Assembly (NCBI RefSeq): GCF_040409795.1 | Contig: NZ_CP099571.1 | Span: 682,001-746,000 of the forward strand | Direction of reading: 5' to 3' | DNA length: 64,000 nt | Origin: Polynucleobacter sp. MWH-UH19D | Lineage (GTDB): Bacteria; Pseudomonadota; Gammaproteobacteria; Burkholderiales; Burkholderiaceae | Part shown: in pieces, positions 34,680 to 45,818 of the stretch | Numbering within the stretch: the first letter of the stretch is position 1 | Layout of the letters: the number at the start of each line of letters is the position of its first letter | Position numbers and translations under genes: made by a program | Notes under the pieces: generated by a model | Database searches by the model: none | Seen by the model: the letters and a program-made list of their open reading frames with translations, nothing else | What the model was told of the DNA's origin: nothing

Positions 34680-35873
34680 TTGACCTCCCCGCGCGTAAAT
34701 CTCTTAGATTTTGACGCTGACCAACTGGCGGCGTATGTCGCGGGGTTAAACGAAAAGCCCTTTAGGGCAAAGCAACTCATGCAGTGGATACATCAACGTG
34801 GTGTATCCAACATTAATGACATGAGTGATTTAGCAAAGAGTTTTCGGGCTACCTTGCTCGATAAAGCTGAAATACTCTCTTTACCTGTTATCAAAGACGA
34901 GCATGCCCAAGATGGCACCCGCAAGTGGCTATTGGATGTGGGCGCAGGCAATGCGGTGGAGTCGGTTTACATTCCAGAAGATGATCGTGGCACATTGTGC
35001 ATTTCTTCTCAGGCTGGCTGCGCTGTCAACTGCCGTTTTTGTTCCACCGGACATCAAGGCTTCTCACGCAATCTCAGCTCAGGTGAAATCATCGGTCAAC
35101 TTTGGTTTGCTGAACATCTATTGCGTAATGATCCAGATGCGGTTCGCCGTATTGAAAAATATCCAACACCAGGTTGGGAACATACCGGTCGTGTGATTTC
35201 GAATGTGGTGATGATGGGTATGGGCGAGCCCTTGCTCAACTATGACAATGTCGTCTCGGCATTGCACCTGATGCTAGATGATCGAGCATATGGGCTATCT
35301 CGTCGTCGTGTGACAGTATCCACATCGGGTGTCGTGCCCATGATTGATCGTTTAGCGCAAGATTGCCCTGTAGCACTAGCAGTCTCTTTGCATGCACCCA
35401 ACGATGCCTTGCGTGATCAACTCGTGCCACTCAATCAGAAATACCCTTTACGGGAATTGCTCGATGCTTGCGAACGCTATTTGCCATTTGCGCCCAGAGA
35501 CTTTTTGACTTTTGAATACTGCATGCTTGATGGTGTAAACGATTCTGATATTCAAGCAAAAGAATTAGTGCGTTTATTAAAGAACATTAAGTGCAAGATC
35601 AATCTGATTCCATTTAATCCATTTCCAGAGTCAGGCTTAAAGCGTTCACCAGCGCAACGCGTGAATACCTTTGCCAGCATTCTTTTGGATGCGGGCATGG
35701 TGGCAACTGTACGTAAGACTCGGGGCGATGATATTGCCGCTGCTTGTGGCCAATTGGCAGGAGATGTGGTTGATCGCACTCGTGTTCGAGAGCGCGCAGT
35801 TCATGATGCTGAGATCATCGTTGACACTCAATCAAATGAACAGCCAATTGAATGGCTCAAGAAATTAAATTGA
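34680..35873 (+). CDS. rlmN: Dual-specificity RNA (adenine-C2)-methyltransferase RlmN
   Basis: A 397-aa radical-SAM enzyme that methylates A2503 of 23S rRNA and A37 of some tRNAs. The C114-x3-C118-x2-C121 cluster motif is clear ([12 protein letters not shown]), and the second catalytic cysteine lies in [13 protein letters not shown]. It begins with a TTG. It is followed after 14 bases by ispG; the pilW/rodZ-type genes often found between these two in relatives are missing. Confidence 0.95.
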   Translation: MTSPRVNLLDFDADQLAAYVAGLNEKPFRAKQLMQWIHQRGVSNINDMSDLAKSFRATLLDKAEILSLPVIKDEHAQDGTRKWLLDVGAGNAVESVYIPEDDRGTLCISSQAGCAVNCRFCSTGHQGFSRNLSSGEIIGQLWFAEHLLRNDPDAVRRIEKYPTPGWEHTGRVISNVVMMGMGEPLLNYDNVVSALHLMLDDRAYGLSRRRVTVSTSGVVPMIDRLAQDCPVALAVSLHAPNDALRDQLVPLNQKYPLRELLDACERYLPFAPRDFLTFEYCMLDGVNDSDIQAKELVRLLKNIKCKINLIPFNPFPESGLKRSPAQRVNTFASILLDAGMVATVRKTRGDDIAAACGQLAGDVVDRTRVRERAVHDAEIIVDTQSNEQPIEWLKKLN

Positions 35874-35887
35874 TATGAACGATTCAT

Positions 35888-37153
35888 ATGAATGATTCTT
35901 TAATACAAGCTCAATTACCTTTGGGTCCATCACCCAAGCGTGCTACTCGCCAAGCGAAAGTGGTTTGGAAAACCAACATCATTACCGTTGGTGGCGATGC
36001 GCCAGTGCGTGTGCAATCAATGACTAATACCGACACTGCTGATGCAGTTGGCACGGCAATACAGGTAAAAGAATTAGCACGCGCTGGTTCAGAGATGGTG
36101 CGTATCACTGTCAATACGCCCGAAGCGGCAGCAGCGGTTCCTTATATTCGTGAGCAGTTAGACAAGATGGATATCTTGGTGCCGCTGATTGGTGACTTTC
36201 ATTACAACGGCCACACTTTATTAAATGATTTTCCAGATTGTGCAAAAGCACTCTCTAAATATCGCATTAACCCAGGTAATGTGGGTAAGGGTGCTAAACG
36301 CGATCCGCAATTTGCACAAATGATTGAAGCGGCTTGTAAATATGACAAGCCAATTCGGATTGGCGTGAACTGGGGAAGCTTAGATCAAGATCTATTGGCC
36401 TCCATCATGGATAGCAATGCAGCGCTAGAAGTGCCTAAGACAGCGCAAGAAGTAATGATTGAGGCGCTGATTCAGTCAGCGTTGCAATCTGCCGAGAAAG
36501 CGGTGGAGCTAGGCATGAACCCTGATCAGATTTTGCTTTCTTGCAAAGTGAGCAATGTCCAAGATTTAATTGCCGTATATCGTGACTTATCGCGCCGCTC
36601 AGACTACCCATTGCATTTGGGATTAACTGAAGCAGGCATGGGTAGTAAAGGTATCGTTGCCTCTACTGCGGCAATGGGAATTTTGTTGCAAGAGGGTATT
36701 GGCGACACCATACGGGTTTCTTTAACACCAGAGCCTGGTGCACCTCGCGAGAATGAAGTGATTGTTGCGCAAGAGATTTTGCAAACCATGGGCTTGCGTA
36801 ATTTCACGCCAATGGTAATTGCATGCCCTGGTTGTGGCAGGACTACCAGCACGACTTTCCAGGAGCTCGCTGCCAATATTCAGTCTTACTTACGTCAGCA
36901 AATGCCAGTTTGGAAGAAGACTCATCCAGGCGTTGAAAATATGAATGTAGCGGTAATGGGTTGTATCGTGAATGGCCCTGGTGAGAGCAAGCATGCCAAT
37001 ATCGGCATTTCTTTGCCAGGCACAGGGGAGACCCCCGCAGCCCCAGTGTTTGTAGATGGGGTTAAAGTAAAGACATTGCGTGGCGACAATATTGCCCAAG
37101 AGTTTCAGGTAATCGTAGATGACTATGTCAAACAACACTACGCCCCAAAATAA
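35888..37153 (+). CDS. ispG: 4-hydroxy-3-methylbut-2-enyl diphosphate synthase (IspG/GcpE)
   Basis: A 421-aa iron-sulfur enzyme of the non-mevalonate isoprenoid pathway, converting MEcPP to HMBPP. The N-terminal TIM-barrel begins [11 protein letters not shown]; the C-terminal cluster cysteines are in [11 protein letters not shown] and [10 protein letters not shown]. The N-terminus (about residues 1-25) is longer than in E. coli, as is usual for betaproteobacteria. hisS follows after 48 bases. Confidence 0.96.
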   Translation: MNDSLIQAQLPLGPSPKRATRQAKVVWKTNIITVGGDAPVRVQSMTNTDTADAVGTAIQVKELARAGSEMVRITVNTPEAAAAVPYIREQLDKMDILVPLIGDFHYNGHTLLNDFPDCAKALSKYRINPGNVGKGAKRDPQFAQMIEAACKYDKPIRIGVNWGSLDQDLLASIMDSNAALEVPKTAQEVMIEALIQSALQSAEKAVELGMNPDQILLSCKVSNVQDLIAVYRDLSRRSDYPLHLGLTEAGMGSKGIVASTAAMGILLQEGIGDTIRVSLTPEPGAPRENEVIVAQEILQTMGLRNFTPMVIACPGCGRTTSTTFQELAANIQSYLRQQMPVWKKTHPGVENMNVAVMGCIVNGPGESKHANIGISLPGTGETPAAPVFVDGVKVKTLRGDNIAQEFQVIVDDYVKQHYAPK

Positions 37154-37201
37154 AACAATTAAATAAAAGAACAAAGCAAGAACACAGTAAGAACAACAAA
37201 G

Positions 37202-38521
37202 ATGACCGACCAGAACAACAAAGCGAAAGTTCAAAAAATCAACGGCGTGCGCGGCATGAATGATTTATTGCCAGCCGATGCTGCGCAGTGGGCGCATCTA
37301 GAGCATGTTTTGCGTGATCTCACTCGTGCTTATGGTTATGAGTTTTTAAGAACGCCGATTGTGGAAGCGACTGCAGTATTTCAACGAGGCATTGGTGAGG
37401 TAACCGACATTGTTGAGAAAGAGATGTATTCCTTTGAGGATAGACTCAATGGTGAGCAACTCACTTTGCGCCCTGAAGGTACTGCCGCACTCGTGCGTTC
37501 TGTGATTGAGAACAATCTTCTCTATGAAGGACCAAAGCGTCTTTGGTATACCGGCCCGATGTTTCGTCATGAGCGCCCACAGCGTGGTCGCTATCGTCAA
37601 TTCCATCAGTTTGGTATCGAAGCCTTAGGATTTGCTGGGCCTGATATTGATGCTGAAATTATTCTCATGGGTCAACGCTTGTGGGATGAGTTGGGTCTTA
37701 AAGGCGTGCGCCTAGAGATTAATTCATTGGGCCAAGCTAATGAGCGCGCAGAGCACCGCGCAGCACTAGTGGCTTATTTTGAGAAAAACCAGTCACAACT
37801 AGATGAAGATTCTCAACGCCGTTTACTAACCAATCCATTGCGCATTTTGGATTCTAAAAATCCCGAGATGCAAGCTTTAATAGAGGGCGCGCCAAAGTTA
37901 TTGGATTTCTTGGGTGAAGAGTCCCTCAAGCACTTTGAAGCAGTTCAAGCCTTGCTTAAAGCAAACAATATTCCATGCAAAATTAATCCACGCTTGGTGC
38001 GTGGCTTGGATTATTACAACCTGACGGTCTTTGAATGGATTACTGATGAGTTGGGAGCGCAAGGCACGATTGCTGGTGGTGGTCGTTATGACCCATTAAT
38101 TGAGCGTATGGGTGGCAAAGCAGCACCCGCATGTGGCTGGGCAATGGGCATGGAGCGCGTTCTCGAGCTGATGAAAGTGTCGGGTTCACTGCCTGAGCCC
38201 CAAGCGCAATGCGATATTTTTGTTTTACATCAGGGTGGCGAGACATTGACTGCCGCCATGATTATTGCCGAACGTTTGCGTAGTGCAGGAATTGACACGA
38301 TTTTGTTCTGCCCTCCAGACGGTCAATCAGCCAGCTTTAAATCCCAGATGAAGAAGGCGGATGCCAGTGGGGCAGCATTTGCCGTCATTATTGGACCAGA
38401 TGAGCTGGCTAAAAATGAGGCCTCTCTAAAAGACCTGCGTGGTACCGGTGAGCAAAAGACCGTTTCCTTGGATGGGGTGCTTGAGGTTGCAATCGATGCC
38501 TTGGTGGGCACCTCCGAATAG
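37202..38521 (+). CDS. hisS: Histidyl-tRNA synthetase
   Basis: A 439-aa class II synthetase that charges tRNA-His. Motif 1 lies around [11 protein letters not shown], motif 2 is [19 protein letters not shown], the histidine-binding signature is [13 protein letters not shown], and motif 3 is [15 protein letters not shown] ([14 protein letters not shown]). The C-terminal anticodon-binding domain is present, unlike in HisZ further down. It lies upstream of yfgM and bamB as in many proteobacteria. Confidence 0.97.
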   Translation: MTDQNNKAKVQKINGVRGMNDLLPADAAQWAHLEHVLRDLTRAYGYEFLRTPIVEATAVFQRGIGEVTDIVEKEMYSFEDRLNGEQLTLRPEGTAALVRSVIENNLLYEGPKRLWYTGPMFRHERPQRGRYRQFHQFGIEALGFAGPDIDAEIILMGQRLWDELGLKGVRLEINSLGQANERAEHRAALVAYFEKNQSQLDEDSQRRLLTNPLRILDSKNPEMQALIEGAPKLLDFLGEESLKHFEAVQALLKANNIPCKINPRLVRGLDYYNLTVFEWITDELGAQGTIAGGGRYDPLIERMGGKAAPACGWAMGMERVLELMKVSGSLPEPQAQCDIFVLHQGGETLTAAMIIAERLRSAGIDTILFCPPDGQSASFKSQMKKADASGAAFAVIIGPDELAKNEASLKDLRGTGEQKTVSLDGVLEVAIDALVGTSE

Positions 38522-38564
38522 AATAGCAATATATATAGAACCTGAATTGTGAGTTTGGATTGAT

Positions 38565-39224
38565 ATGCCATTAGATTTAGAAGAACAAGAACAACTAGAC
38601 CAACTCAAAGCGTTTTGGCAAAAGTATCGCAACCTGATTACGGGTGTTGCAACGGTCGCTTTATTTGCCTATGCCGCCTATAGCGGATATCAATGGTGGC
38701 GCAATAGCCAAGCATTAGAAGCATCGAAGTTATATGAGACGATGGTAAGTGCGATTGAGAAGGGCGACAAAGAACAAACCTTGCGCGCTGCCGATGACTT
38801 GCAAAAAAGTTTTGCAAGTACGCCATATGCACCCATGTCTAGTTTGATTGCCGCTCGTATTGCTTCAGATGCAGGCGATGCTGCCAAGGCATTAGATTAT
38901 TTACGTTGGGCTGCCAAGAATGCTGCCAATGATGCTTATCTTGCTTTGGCCAAGATGCGTTTGGTTTCTCAATTGATCGAGCAGGGCACTGAAAAAGATT
39001 TTGCTGAAGCAGATCAGATTTTGCAGGGTAAGCCTATTGCAGGCTTTGAAGCTCTTTGGCTTGAGCGCCGCGGCGATTGGTATTTAGCCCAAAAGAAAAA
39101 TGAACAAGCAAAAACAAGTTATCAAGATGCTTGGAAAAAATTAGATCAGGCTAAAGAGTTTCCAGAAGAGGCGCGCCGTCTCTTGAAAGTGAAGCTAGAT
39201 GCTGTTGGAGGGGTTGCACAGTGA
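38565..39224 (+). CDS. yfgM: YfgM family TPR membrane protein (periplasmic chaperone partner)
   Basis: A 219-aa single-pass inner-membrane protein with one transmembrane segment near residues 25-41 (LITGVATVALFAYAAYS) and TPR-like helices on the periplasmic side. YfgM of E. coli associates with the Sec translocon and PpiD. The opening LDLEEQEQLDQLKAFWQKY is characteristic. Its stop overlaps the bamB start codon (GTGA), so the two are translationally coupled. Confidence 0.88.
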   Translation: MPLDLEEQEQLDQLKAFWQKYRNLITGVATVALFAYAAYSGYQWWRNSQALEASKLYETMVSAIEKGDKEQTLRAADDLQKSFASTPYAPMSSLIAARIASDAGDAAKALDYLRWAAKNAANDAYLALAKMRLVSQLIEQGTEKDFAEADQILQGKPIAGFEALWLERRGDWYLAQKKNEQAKTSYQDAWKKLDQAKEFPEEARRLLKVKLDAVGGVAQ

Positions 39225-40387
39225 TAGTGGCTAAGCACGCAGTAAAACTTGGAGTAAAGCTCACAAGCAAGGTTTTAGTACTTGGATTAATTAGCGCGGC
39301 CTTAGTTGCGTGCTCTGGAAACTCTCGTGTTCGTAAACCCGCCGAATTAGTTGAGGTGAAGAACCAGTTTGATTTGCAGCCAGTATGGTCAACCAGCGTA
39401 GGTTCATCTGAATCGTTTAATTTTCATCCTGTGGTCGCGGGTAATTCAGTGTATGCAGCATCACATCGCGGCAATCTAACGAAGATTGATTTGGCCTCTG
39501 GCAATAAGGTATGGGAAGTTTCTGTACCAGAGCGATTGGCGATTGGTCCTGGGTCAGATGGTCGTACAACTGTGGCGGTCTCGATTAAGGGCAATGTCTA
39601 TGCGTATGACGACACTGGTAAAGCTCTCTGGAATGTCAACGTAGGTAGTGAAGTGCTCAGTGAGCCTGTTGTTGCTGGTGGCGTTGTGGTGATTCGCGCG
39701 CTAGACAATCGCTTCATTGGCCTAGATGCGCAAACAGGCGCACGTAAATGGAACTACCAACGTCAACAATCTGCCTTGTCATTGCGTGTGGGCTACGGTA
39801 TGTTGCCGATTAATAATGAAGTCATCGTCACGGGCTTTGCTGGCGGTCGCTTTGGCATGATTGCGCTGGCTAATGGTGGATTGATTTGGGAAACCCCTGT
39901 GTCTTTCCCAAAAGGCTTCTCTGAGATTGAGCGTTTGAATGATGTGACTGCAAAACCGAGTATGGAAGGTGAGATTCTGTGTGCGGTGTCTTATCAAGGT
40001 CGCATTGGTTGTGGTCAAGCACGTACTGGTAATTTGCTCTGGTTTAAAGACTTCTCCAGTTACACCGGTACTGCGCAAAGTTCAGACTTAGTCTTCTCCG
40101 CTAATGAAAAATCCCATGTCTTCGCATTTGCGACAAAAGATGGCGGTCAGTTTTGGGAGAACACACAACTCACGTTCCGCGATGTAGGTGAACCACTTGC
40201 AGTAGGTAGAGTATTGCTGATGGGCGACGCCCAAGGTTATGTGCATGCATTCGCTCAAGCAAATGGGGAGTTAGTTGCTCGCATTCGTCATGACAGTAGC
40301 CCAATTTCAGCGGCGCCGATTGCAGTGGGTGGTCTGATTGTGATTCAGTCTCAAGGTGGCAAGATCGCCGCTTATAGCCCCAAATGA
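39221..40387 (+). CDS. bamB: Outer-membrane assembly lipoprotein BamB
   Basis: A 388-aa lipoprotein of the BAM complex that inserts outer-membrane barrels. The GTG start is preceded by GGAGGGG and overlaps the yfgM stop. The signal ends in a lipobox (ALVACSG). The mature protein has repeated PQQ-like blades ([30 protein letters not shown]), predicting the eight-bladed propeller. The stop overlaps the der start (ATGA). Confidence 0.95.
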   Translation: MIVAKHAVKLGVKLTSKVLVLGLISAALVACSGNSRVRKPAELVEVKNQFDLQPVWSTSVGSSESFNFHPVVAGNSVYAASHRGNLTKIDLASGNKVWEVSVPERLAIGPGSDGRTTVAVSIKGNVYAYDDTGKALWNVNVGSEVLSEPVVAGGVVVIRALDNRFIGLDAQTGARKWNYQRQQSALSLRVGYGMLPINNEVIVTGFAGGRFGMIALANGGLIWETPVSFPKGFSEIERLNDVTAKPSMEGEILCAVSYQGRIGCGQARTGNLLWFKDFSSYTGTAQSSDLVFSANEKSHVFAFATKDGGQFWENTQLTFRDVGEPLAVGRVLLMGDAQGYVHAFAQANGELVARIRHDSSPISAAPIAVGGLIVIQSQGGKIAAYSPK

Positions 40388-41748
40388 ATCCAGTCATCAC
40401 TATCGTTGGTCGACCTAACGTTGGGAAGTCCACGCTCTTTAATCGCTTAACCCGTTCACGCGATGCACTCGTTGCAGACTTCTCTGGTTTAACGCGCGAT
40501 CGTCACTATGGCAAAGGTCGCATCGGTGACCGTGCATTTATCTGTGTCGACACAGGCGGTTTTGAACCCGTTGCCAAGACTGGCATTGTGGCCGAGATGG
40601 CCAAGCAAACCAAGCAAGCAGTTGCTGAGTCTGACATTGTGATCTTCTTAGTTGATGGCCGTTTAGGCTTGGCGCCACAAGATCGAGTGATTGCGGATTT
40701 CTTACGCAAATCAGGCAGACCTGTTATTTTGGCAGTCAACAAAACGGAAGGCATGCAAGCTGGTGTTGTCACGGCTGATTTTCATGAGCTTGGATTAGGT
40801 GAGCCATTCCCGATCTCTTCTGCGCATGGTGATGGTGTTAGAGGTCTGATTGATGATGCTCTAGATTCTTTAGGAATCGCAGAGCCTGATGAGGAAGAGC
40901 TCGCAAACGATCCTAATCGCCCTATGAAAATTGCAGTAGTGGGACGTCCGAACGTAGGCAAATCAACACTGATTAATAAGTTGATTGGTGAAGAGCGTGT
41001 CATTGCATTTGATATGCCAGGTACTACACGAGATGCAATTGAAGTGCCGTTTGAACGCAATGGCAAACCTTATATTCTGGTTGATACGGCTGGTTTGCGT
41101 CGTCGCGGTAAGGTCTTTGAAGCGATTGAAAAGTTTTCCGTAGTCAAAACATTGCAAGCAATCGCTGATTGCAACGTCGTGATTTTGATGCTCGATGCCC
41201 AGCAAGATATTTCTGAGCAAGATGCTCACATCGCTGGCTTTATTGTGGAAGCAGGGCGTGCTCTAGTGGTTGCCGTCAACAAGTGGGATGGCATTGATTC
41301 CTATGTCAAAGAACGCGCGCGTTTAGAGATTGCGCAAAAGTTGCGTTTTCTAGATTTTGCAAACGTGCACCCTATCTCCGCTAAGAAGGGAACGGGCTTA
41401 AAAGAACTCTTTAAGGATGTGGATTCTGCTTATGCGGCGGCAATGGCAAAACTGCCAACCCCGCGCTTAACTCGTATCTTGCAAGAGGCAGTTGAACACC
41501 AGCAACCCAAGCGAGTTGGTATGGGTCGACCCAAATTGCGCTACGCCCATCAAGGCGGCATGAACCCACCGATTGTGGTGATTCATGGGACCTCTCTGAG
41601 TGGCGTGACCGATAGCTATAAGCGTTACTTGGAAGGTCGCTTTCGAGATGTGTTCAAGTTGCGTGGAACCCCTTTACGGATTCAGATGAATACCGCCAAG
41701 AACCCATATGTGGACGCGGATAAGGGTAAAAAAGGGAAAAAGCGCTAG
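40384..41748 (+). CDS. der: Ribosome-associated GTPase Der (EngA)
   Basis: A 454-aa protein with two tandem GTPase domains and a C-terminal KH-like domain, needed for 50S assembly. Both G1 motifs (GRPNVGKST at residues 8-16 and again near 187) and both G4 motifs (NKTE, NKWD) are visible. The tail is lysine-rich. It overlaps bamB by 4 bases and is followed by a likely terminator. Confidence 0.97.
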   Translation: MNPVITIVGRPNVGKSTLFNRLTRSRDALVADFSGLTRDRHYGKGRIGDRAFICVDTGGFEPVAKTGIVAEMAKQTKQAVAESDIVIFLVDGRLGLAPQDRVIADFLRKSGRPVILAVNKTEGMQAGVVTADFHELGLGEPFPISSAHGDGVRGLIDDALDSLGIAEPDEEELANDPNRPMKIAVVGRPNVGKSTLINKLIGEERVIAFDMPGTTRDAIEVPFERNGKPYILVDTAGLRRRGKVFEAIEKFSVVKTLQAIADCNVVILMLDAQQDISEQDAHIAGFIVEAGRALVVAVNKWDGIDSYVKERARLEIAQKLRFLDFANVHPISAKKGTGLKELFKDVDSAYAAAMAKLPTPRLTRILQEAVEHQQPKRVGMGRPKLRYAHQGGMNPPIVVIHGTSLSGVTDSYKRYLEGRFRDVFKLRGTPLRIQMNTAKNPYVDADKGKKGKKR

Positions 41749-41754
41749 TTTTCT

Positions 41755-41794
41755 GCCCTTTAAACCCTAGATTTCAGTAAGGGCTTGATTTTTA
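41755..41794 (+). terminator. Possible terminator after der
   Basis: GCCCTT and AAGGGC form a 6-bp stem with an 18-base loop, followed by TTGATTTTTAT. It separates der from the hfq transcript. Confidence 0.5.
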
Positions 41795-41927
41795 TAAAAT
41801 TAGGCTCAATATAACGAGTTCGATGATTGATAACTTCTTTTTCGAGACAACCTTAAGATACATTGAAATAAAAGCAAGACTCCCATAAAACAAACCAATA
41901 AAAAATTAAAAATAAATTAGGAGCGGT

Positions 41928-42170
41928 ATGAGCAATAACAAAATCCAATTACTTCAAGATCCATTTCTGAACGCTTTGCGTAAAGAGCATATTCCAGTAT
42001 CGATCTATCTGGTCAATGGCATTAAATTGCAAGGCAATATCGAGTCATTCGATCAATACGTTGTGCTCTTGCGCAATACCGTGACACAGATGGTTTACAA
42101 GCACGCTATTTCCACGATCGTTCCTGCTCGTGCCATTGACTTTCGTATAGAAGAAGGCAGCTCTGTATAA
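41928..42170 (+). CDS. hfq: RNA chaperone Hfq
   Basis: An 80-aa Sm-like hexameric RNA chaperone that pairs small RNAs with mRNAs. Sm1 ([24 protein letters not shown]) and Sm2 ([12 protein letters not shown]) are complete. The C-terminal tail after residue 72 is very short (RIEEGSSV), as in betaproteobacteria. AGGAG precedes the ATG. The hflX-coding frame begins overlapping its last codons. Confidence 0.97.
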   Translation: MSNNKIQLLQDPFLNALRKEHIPVSIYLVNGIKLQGNIESFDQYVVLLRNTVTQMVYKHAISTIVPARAIDFRIEEGSSV

Positions 42171-42240
42171 AACTGGAGTAGATGCGGCACGCGCGGTTCT
42201 GGTTGGTGTAGATACAGGGCGCGAAGATTTTGCAGATAGC

Positions 42241-43404
42241 ATGGCTGAGCTTAGCCTTCTGGCTGACAGCGCAGGCTCAATACCCGCAGCTAGCGTAATT
42301 GCTCGAAAGGGCAGAACCGATCCCGCTTTGTTTATTGGCTCTGGAAAGGCCAATGAATTAAAGCGTGCGATGGAGGAGCAAGGTGCAGAACTTGCGATCT
42401 TCAATCATCCTTTATCTCCAACCCAGCAGCGCAATCTAGAGCGACACATTGGACGTCATGTGATGGATCGCACTGGCTTGATTTTGGATATCTTTAGTCA
42501 ACGTGCGCAAAGTCATATTGGTAAGACTCAAGTGGAACTGGCGCAAGTACGGTATCGCATGTCGCGATTAGTCAGAGCGTGGAGTCACTTGGAGCGTCAA
42601 CGAGGTGGTATTGGTGTGCGTGGCGGCCCTGGCGAAACACAAATGGAGTTGGACCGCAGGATGTTAGCGACCAAGGCTAAACGTCTTGAAAATGAATTAG
42701 AGAAACTGCAACGTCAGCAGCGTACCCAACGCCGTGCGCGCAATCGCAAGGATGTGTTTTCTGTATCTTTGGTGGGTTATACCAATGCTGGCAAGTCAAC
42801 TTTATTTAATGCACTAACCAAGGCAGGCACTTATGCTGCTGACCAGCTTTTTGCTACTTTAGATACCACTTCTAGAAAAGTGCATTTGGATGGGGTGGGC
42901 TCTATTGTGGTGTCTGATACCGTGGGTTTTATCCGGGAATTGCCACACCAACTGGTAGAGGCGTTTAGGGCAACTTTGGACGAAACCATTCATGCTGACC
43001 TGATTTTGCATGTGATTGATGCCTGTAGCCCTGTAGCCAAAGAGCAAAAGGCGGAAGTTGAGGCGGTTTTGGCTGAAATCGGGGCAGATGACATCCCTCG
43101 CATCGAGGTGATGAATAAGATCGATTTGATGCCACAAACCTTTACCCGTGGGGCGGTTTTAGAGCGGGATGCTCAGGGCTTCCCAGCCCAGATTTTCCTA
43201 TCAGCCCAATCGGGCATGGGCCTTGATTTGCTGCGTTCAACCCTAGCGGAATGTAGCCAAATGACTGATAAAATGAGGGCTGAACAAAATCGTGCCAAAA
43301 CTCAGATGACTCCTGAGGAGTTTTTAGCTCCTCTACCTGAAAGACCCGAGTCTTCTGAATTTAATCCGATTCCTAACCGAAACTATTTGTCGAATGATGC
43401 GTAA
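42241..43404 (+). CDS. hflX: GTPase HflX (true start lies upstream, codon unclear)
   Basis: A ribosome-associated GTPase with an N-terminal HflX domain, a coiled-coil/glycine-rich linker (GGIGVRGGPGETQMELDRR) and a G domain (GYTNAGKST, DTVGF, NKID). The first ATG in frame is at 42241 (387 aa), but the conserved opening ARAVLVGVDTGREDF is encoded in the same frame from about 42190, back to an in-frame stop at 42148. No ATG, GTG or TTG occurs there; only CTG codons at 42163 and 42199 do. An ATG with a good GGAG at 42182 is in the wrong frame. See the findings. The stop overlaps hflK. Confidence 0.9.
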   Translation: MAELSLLADSAGSIPAASVIARKGRTDPALFIGSGKANELKRAMEEQGAELAIFNHPLSPTQQRNLERHIGRHVMDRTGLILDIFSQRAQSHIGKTQVELAQVRYRMSRLVRAWSHLERQRGGIGVRGGPGETQMELDRRMLATKAKRLENELEKLQRQQRTQRRARNRKDVFSVSLVGYTNAGKSTLFNALTKAGTYAADQLFATLDTTSRKVHLDGVGSIVVSDTVGFIRELPHQLVEAFRATLDETIHADLILHVIDACSPVAKEQKAEVEAVLAEIGADDIPRIEVMNKIDLMPQTFTRGAVLERDAQGFPAQIFLSAQSGMGLDLLRSTLAECSQMTDKMRAEQNRAKTQMTPEEFLAPLPERPESSEFNPIPNRNYLSNDA

Positions 43405-44929
43405 ATTCTTGGGCCTGTTTTCGGTCAATGATCCAAATTGGGGCAACAGCGCCAACGGGGGATCTAAAGATGCCAAAGATGGGCAGGGAAGTGATCAAGC
43501 TCCAAAAGTAGATCCAGAGCAAACGAATAAACCTGCGGATAAACCTACAGGTCAGCAAACCAAGCCAGATGGTCCGCCAGATTTAGATGAACTGTGGCGT
43601 GATTTCAATGATCGCATTGCAGGCATTTTGGGTGGTAAGAAAAAGCCTGGCAAGAGTGGCAGTGCGAACCCCAATTCAAGCTCAAATACCAACAAACCCA
43701 ACAGCACAGATATTCCTCCGCCATCACAACGCGGTAATTCAGGAAATGGTGGTGGTAACAACGGTTTCTCAGCGCCGAACTTTGATTTCGTTAATCCATT
43801 TGAATCCAAAAAAGGATTTTTTATTGCTGGCGCGATTGCTGCATTCATTTGGTTATGCAGTGGCTTTTTCATTATTCAAGAAGGGCAAGCTGGCGTTGTT
43901 CTGACTTTTGGTAAGTACAGCTACACCGCTAAGTCAGGAATCAATTGGCACTTGCCTTGGCCGATTCAGACAGAAGAGACTGTCAACCTTTCGGGTGTGC
44001 GTTCAGTTGAAGTGGGTCGCCCAGTATTAATTAAGGCAACCAATCAAAAAGATTCTTCTATGTTGACGGAAGATGAAAACATTATTGATGTGCGTTTTGC
44101 TGTGCAATATCGCTTAAAAGATCCAACCGATTATTTGTTTAATAATCGTGACCCTGATGCTGCCGTAGTACAAGCAGCAGAGACTGCTGTGCGTGAGATT
44201 GTTGCGCGTAGCAAGATGGATACCGTTTTGTATGAAGGGCGCGAGAAGATCGGCATCGATCTAGCAAACTCAATTCAAAAAATCCTCGATAGTTATAAAG
44301 CTGGTATTTATGTCACCAGCGTTACGGTGCAAAACGTCCAGCCCCCTGAGCAGGTTCAAGCTGCATTTGATGATGCAGTGAAAGCAGGTCAGGACCAAGA
44401 GCGTTTAAAGAGTGAGGGTGAGGCTTATGCCAATGACATCATCCCGCGCGCTAAAGGTACCGCTGCACGTTTAATTCAAGAGGCAGAAGGATATAAAGCC
44501 CGTGTAGTAGCTACTGCAGAGGGTGATGCTGCACGCTTTAAGCAAATTTTGACGGAGTACTCAAGAGCACCACAAGTAACGCGCGATCGGATGTACATCG
44601 ATACGATGCGCGAGATCTATAACAATGTGACTAAAGTCTTGGTGGACACCAATAAGAGCAATAGCCTTTTGTATTTACCGCTTGATAAGATTGTTGCGCA
44701 AGTAAATGCCGAGAGTGTGCAAGCTACTGGTGTGTCATCTACATCTGGAACAGCAACCCCCACAGGTTCTGTCAGCGTTGGCGGAGCAACAGGTAACAAC
44801 ACAGCACCATCAACCACCACAACACCGCCTCCTGCATTTAATTCAGGTAATAGCAACTCCAATAATGCGATAGGTAAGTCAGCTGATAAACGCGATGGCT
44901 TGCGTAGCCGTGATCGGGATTCACGCTAA
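43394..44929 (+). CDS. hflK: FtsH protease modulator HflK
   Basis: A 511-aa SPFH/prohibitin-family membrane protein that forms a cage around FtsH with HflC. A long polar N-terminus rich in Asn, Gly, Pro and Lys (residues about 8-130) precedes a single membrane segment (FFIAGAIAAFIWLCSGFFII) and the SPFH domain (GQAGVVLTFGKYSYTAKSGINWH). The C-terminal tail (about 450-511) is Ser/Thr/Asn/Gly-rich. It begins inside hflX and ends overlapping the hflC ATG. Confidence 0.95.
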   Translation: MMRKFLGLFSVNDPNWGNSANGGSKDAKDGQGSDQAPKVDPEQTNKPADKPTGQQTKPDGPPDLDELWRDFNDRIAGILGGKKKPGKSGSANPNSSSNTNKPNSTDIPPPSQRGNSGNGGGNNGFSAPNFDFVNPFESKKGFFIAGAIAAFIWLCSGFFIIQEGQAGVVLTFGKYSYTAKSGINWHLPWPIQTEETVNLSGVRSVEVGRPVLIKATNQKDSSMLTEDENIIDVRFAVQYRLKDPTDYLFNNRDPDAAVVQAAETAVREIVARSKMDTVLYEGREKIGIDLANSIQKILDSYKAGIYVTSVTVQNVQPPEQVQAAFDDAVKAGQDQERLKSEGEAYANDIIPRAKGTAARLIQEAEGYKARVVATAEGDAARFKQILTEYSRAPQVTRDRMYIDTMREIYNNVTKVLVDTNKSNSLLYLPLDKIVAQVNAESVQATGVSSTSGTATPTGSVSVGGATGNNTAPSTTTTPPPAFNSGNSNSNNAIGKSADKRDGLRSRDRDSR

Positions 44930-45798
44930 TGAATGCTAATCGTCTGATTGCCTCGATCTTTGGTTTTATTGCGCTGATCTATGTGCTCTCATCGAGCGTA
45001 TTCGTAGTCGATCAGCGCAAGTTCGCCGTGGTATTTTCATTTGGGCAAATTGTGCGTGTGATTGAGAAGCCTGGTATTCAGGTGAAGTTTCCTGCACCTT
45101 TTGAAAGTGTGCGCTTCTTTGATCGTCGTATTTTGACAATTGATAACCCAGAAGCAGAGCGTTTCATCACTGCTGAAAAGAAAAACTTACTAGTAGATTC
45201 CTATGTCAAATGGCGCATTGTCGATCCTCGCAAGTTCTTTATCAGCTTTAAGGGCGATGAGCGCTTGGCACAAGACCGCTTAACCCAGTTAGTTCGCTCT
45301 GCATTAAATGAGGAATTTACTAAACGCACGGTTCGTGAATTGATTTCCGATCAGCGCGAGCAAGTGATGCAGGGTATTCGTAAGAAGGTCGCTGATGATG
45401 CTGCAGATATTGGCGTAGAGATTGTGGATGTGCGCTTAAAGCGCGTGGACTTGTTAGCTGAAATCAGTGATTCTGTATACCGTCGCATGGAAGCTGAGCG
45501 TAAACGGGTTGCAAATGAATTGCGCTCGACTGGTGCTGCGGAATCGGATCGGATTCGTGCCAATGCTGAGCGTCAGCGTGACACGATCTTGGCAGAAGCA
45601 TATCGTGAAGCGCAGAAGATTAAAGGTGCTGGTGATGCTAAGGCAACCAGCATTTACAACGAAGCCTTCTCAAAAGATGCCAGCTTTGCAGAGTTTTATC
45701 AAAGCCTAGAAGCGTATCGCAATACCTTCAAAGACAAGAGGGACGTGATGGTGATGGAACCCAATAGCGATTTCTTGAAGTTTCTGCGTAAAAAATAA
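44929..45798 (+). CDS. hflC: FtsH protease modulator HflC
   Basis: A 289-aa SPFH-domain partner of HflK. It starts MNANRLIASIFGFIALIYVL (membrane segment), then VFVVDQRKFAVVFSFGQIVRVIEKPGIQVKFP, which is characteristic, and a long helical region (VYRRMEAERKRVANELRSTG). The start overlaps the hflK stop (TAATG), so production of the two is coupled. Confidence 0.96.
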   Translation: MNANRLIASIFGFIALIYVLSSSVFVVDQRKFAVVFSFGQIVRVIEKPGIQVKFPAPFESVRFFDRRILTIDNPEAERFITAEKKNLLVDSYVKWRIVDPRKFFISFKGDERLAQDRLTQLVRSALNEEFTKRTVRELISDQREQVMQGIRKKVADDAADIGVEIVDVRLKRVDLLAEISDSVYRRMEAERKRVANELRSTGAAESDRIRANAERQRDTILAEAYREAQKIKGAGDAKATSIYNEAFSKDASFAEFYQSLEAYRNTFKDKRDVMVMEPNSDFLKFLRKK

Positions 45799-45818
45799 GA
45801 AAGCGAATAGTTCACATC

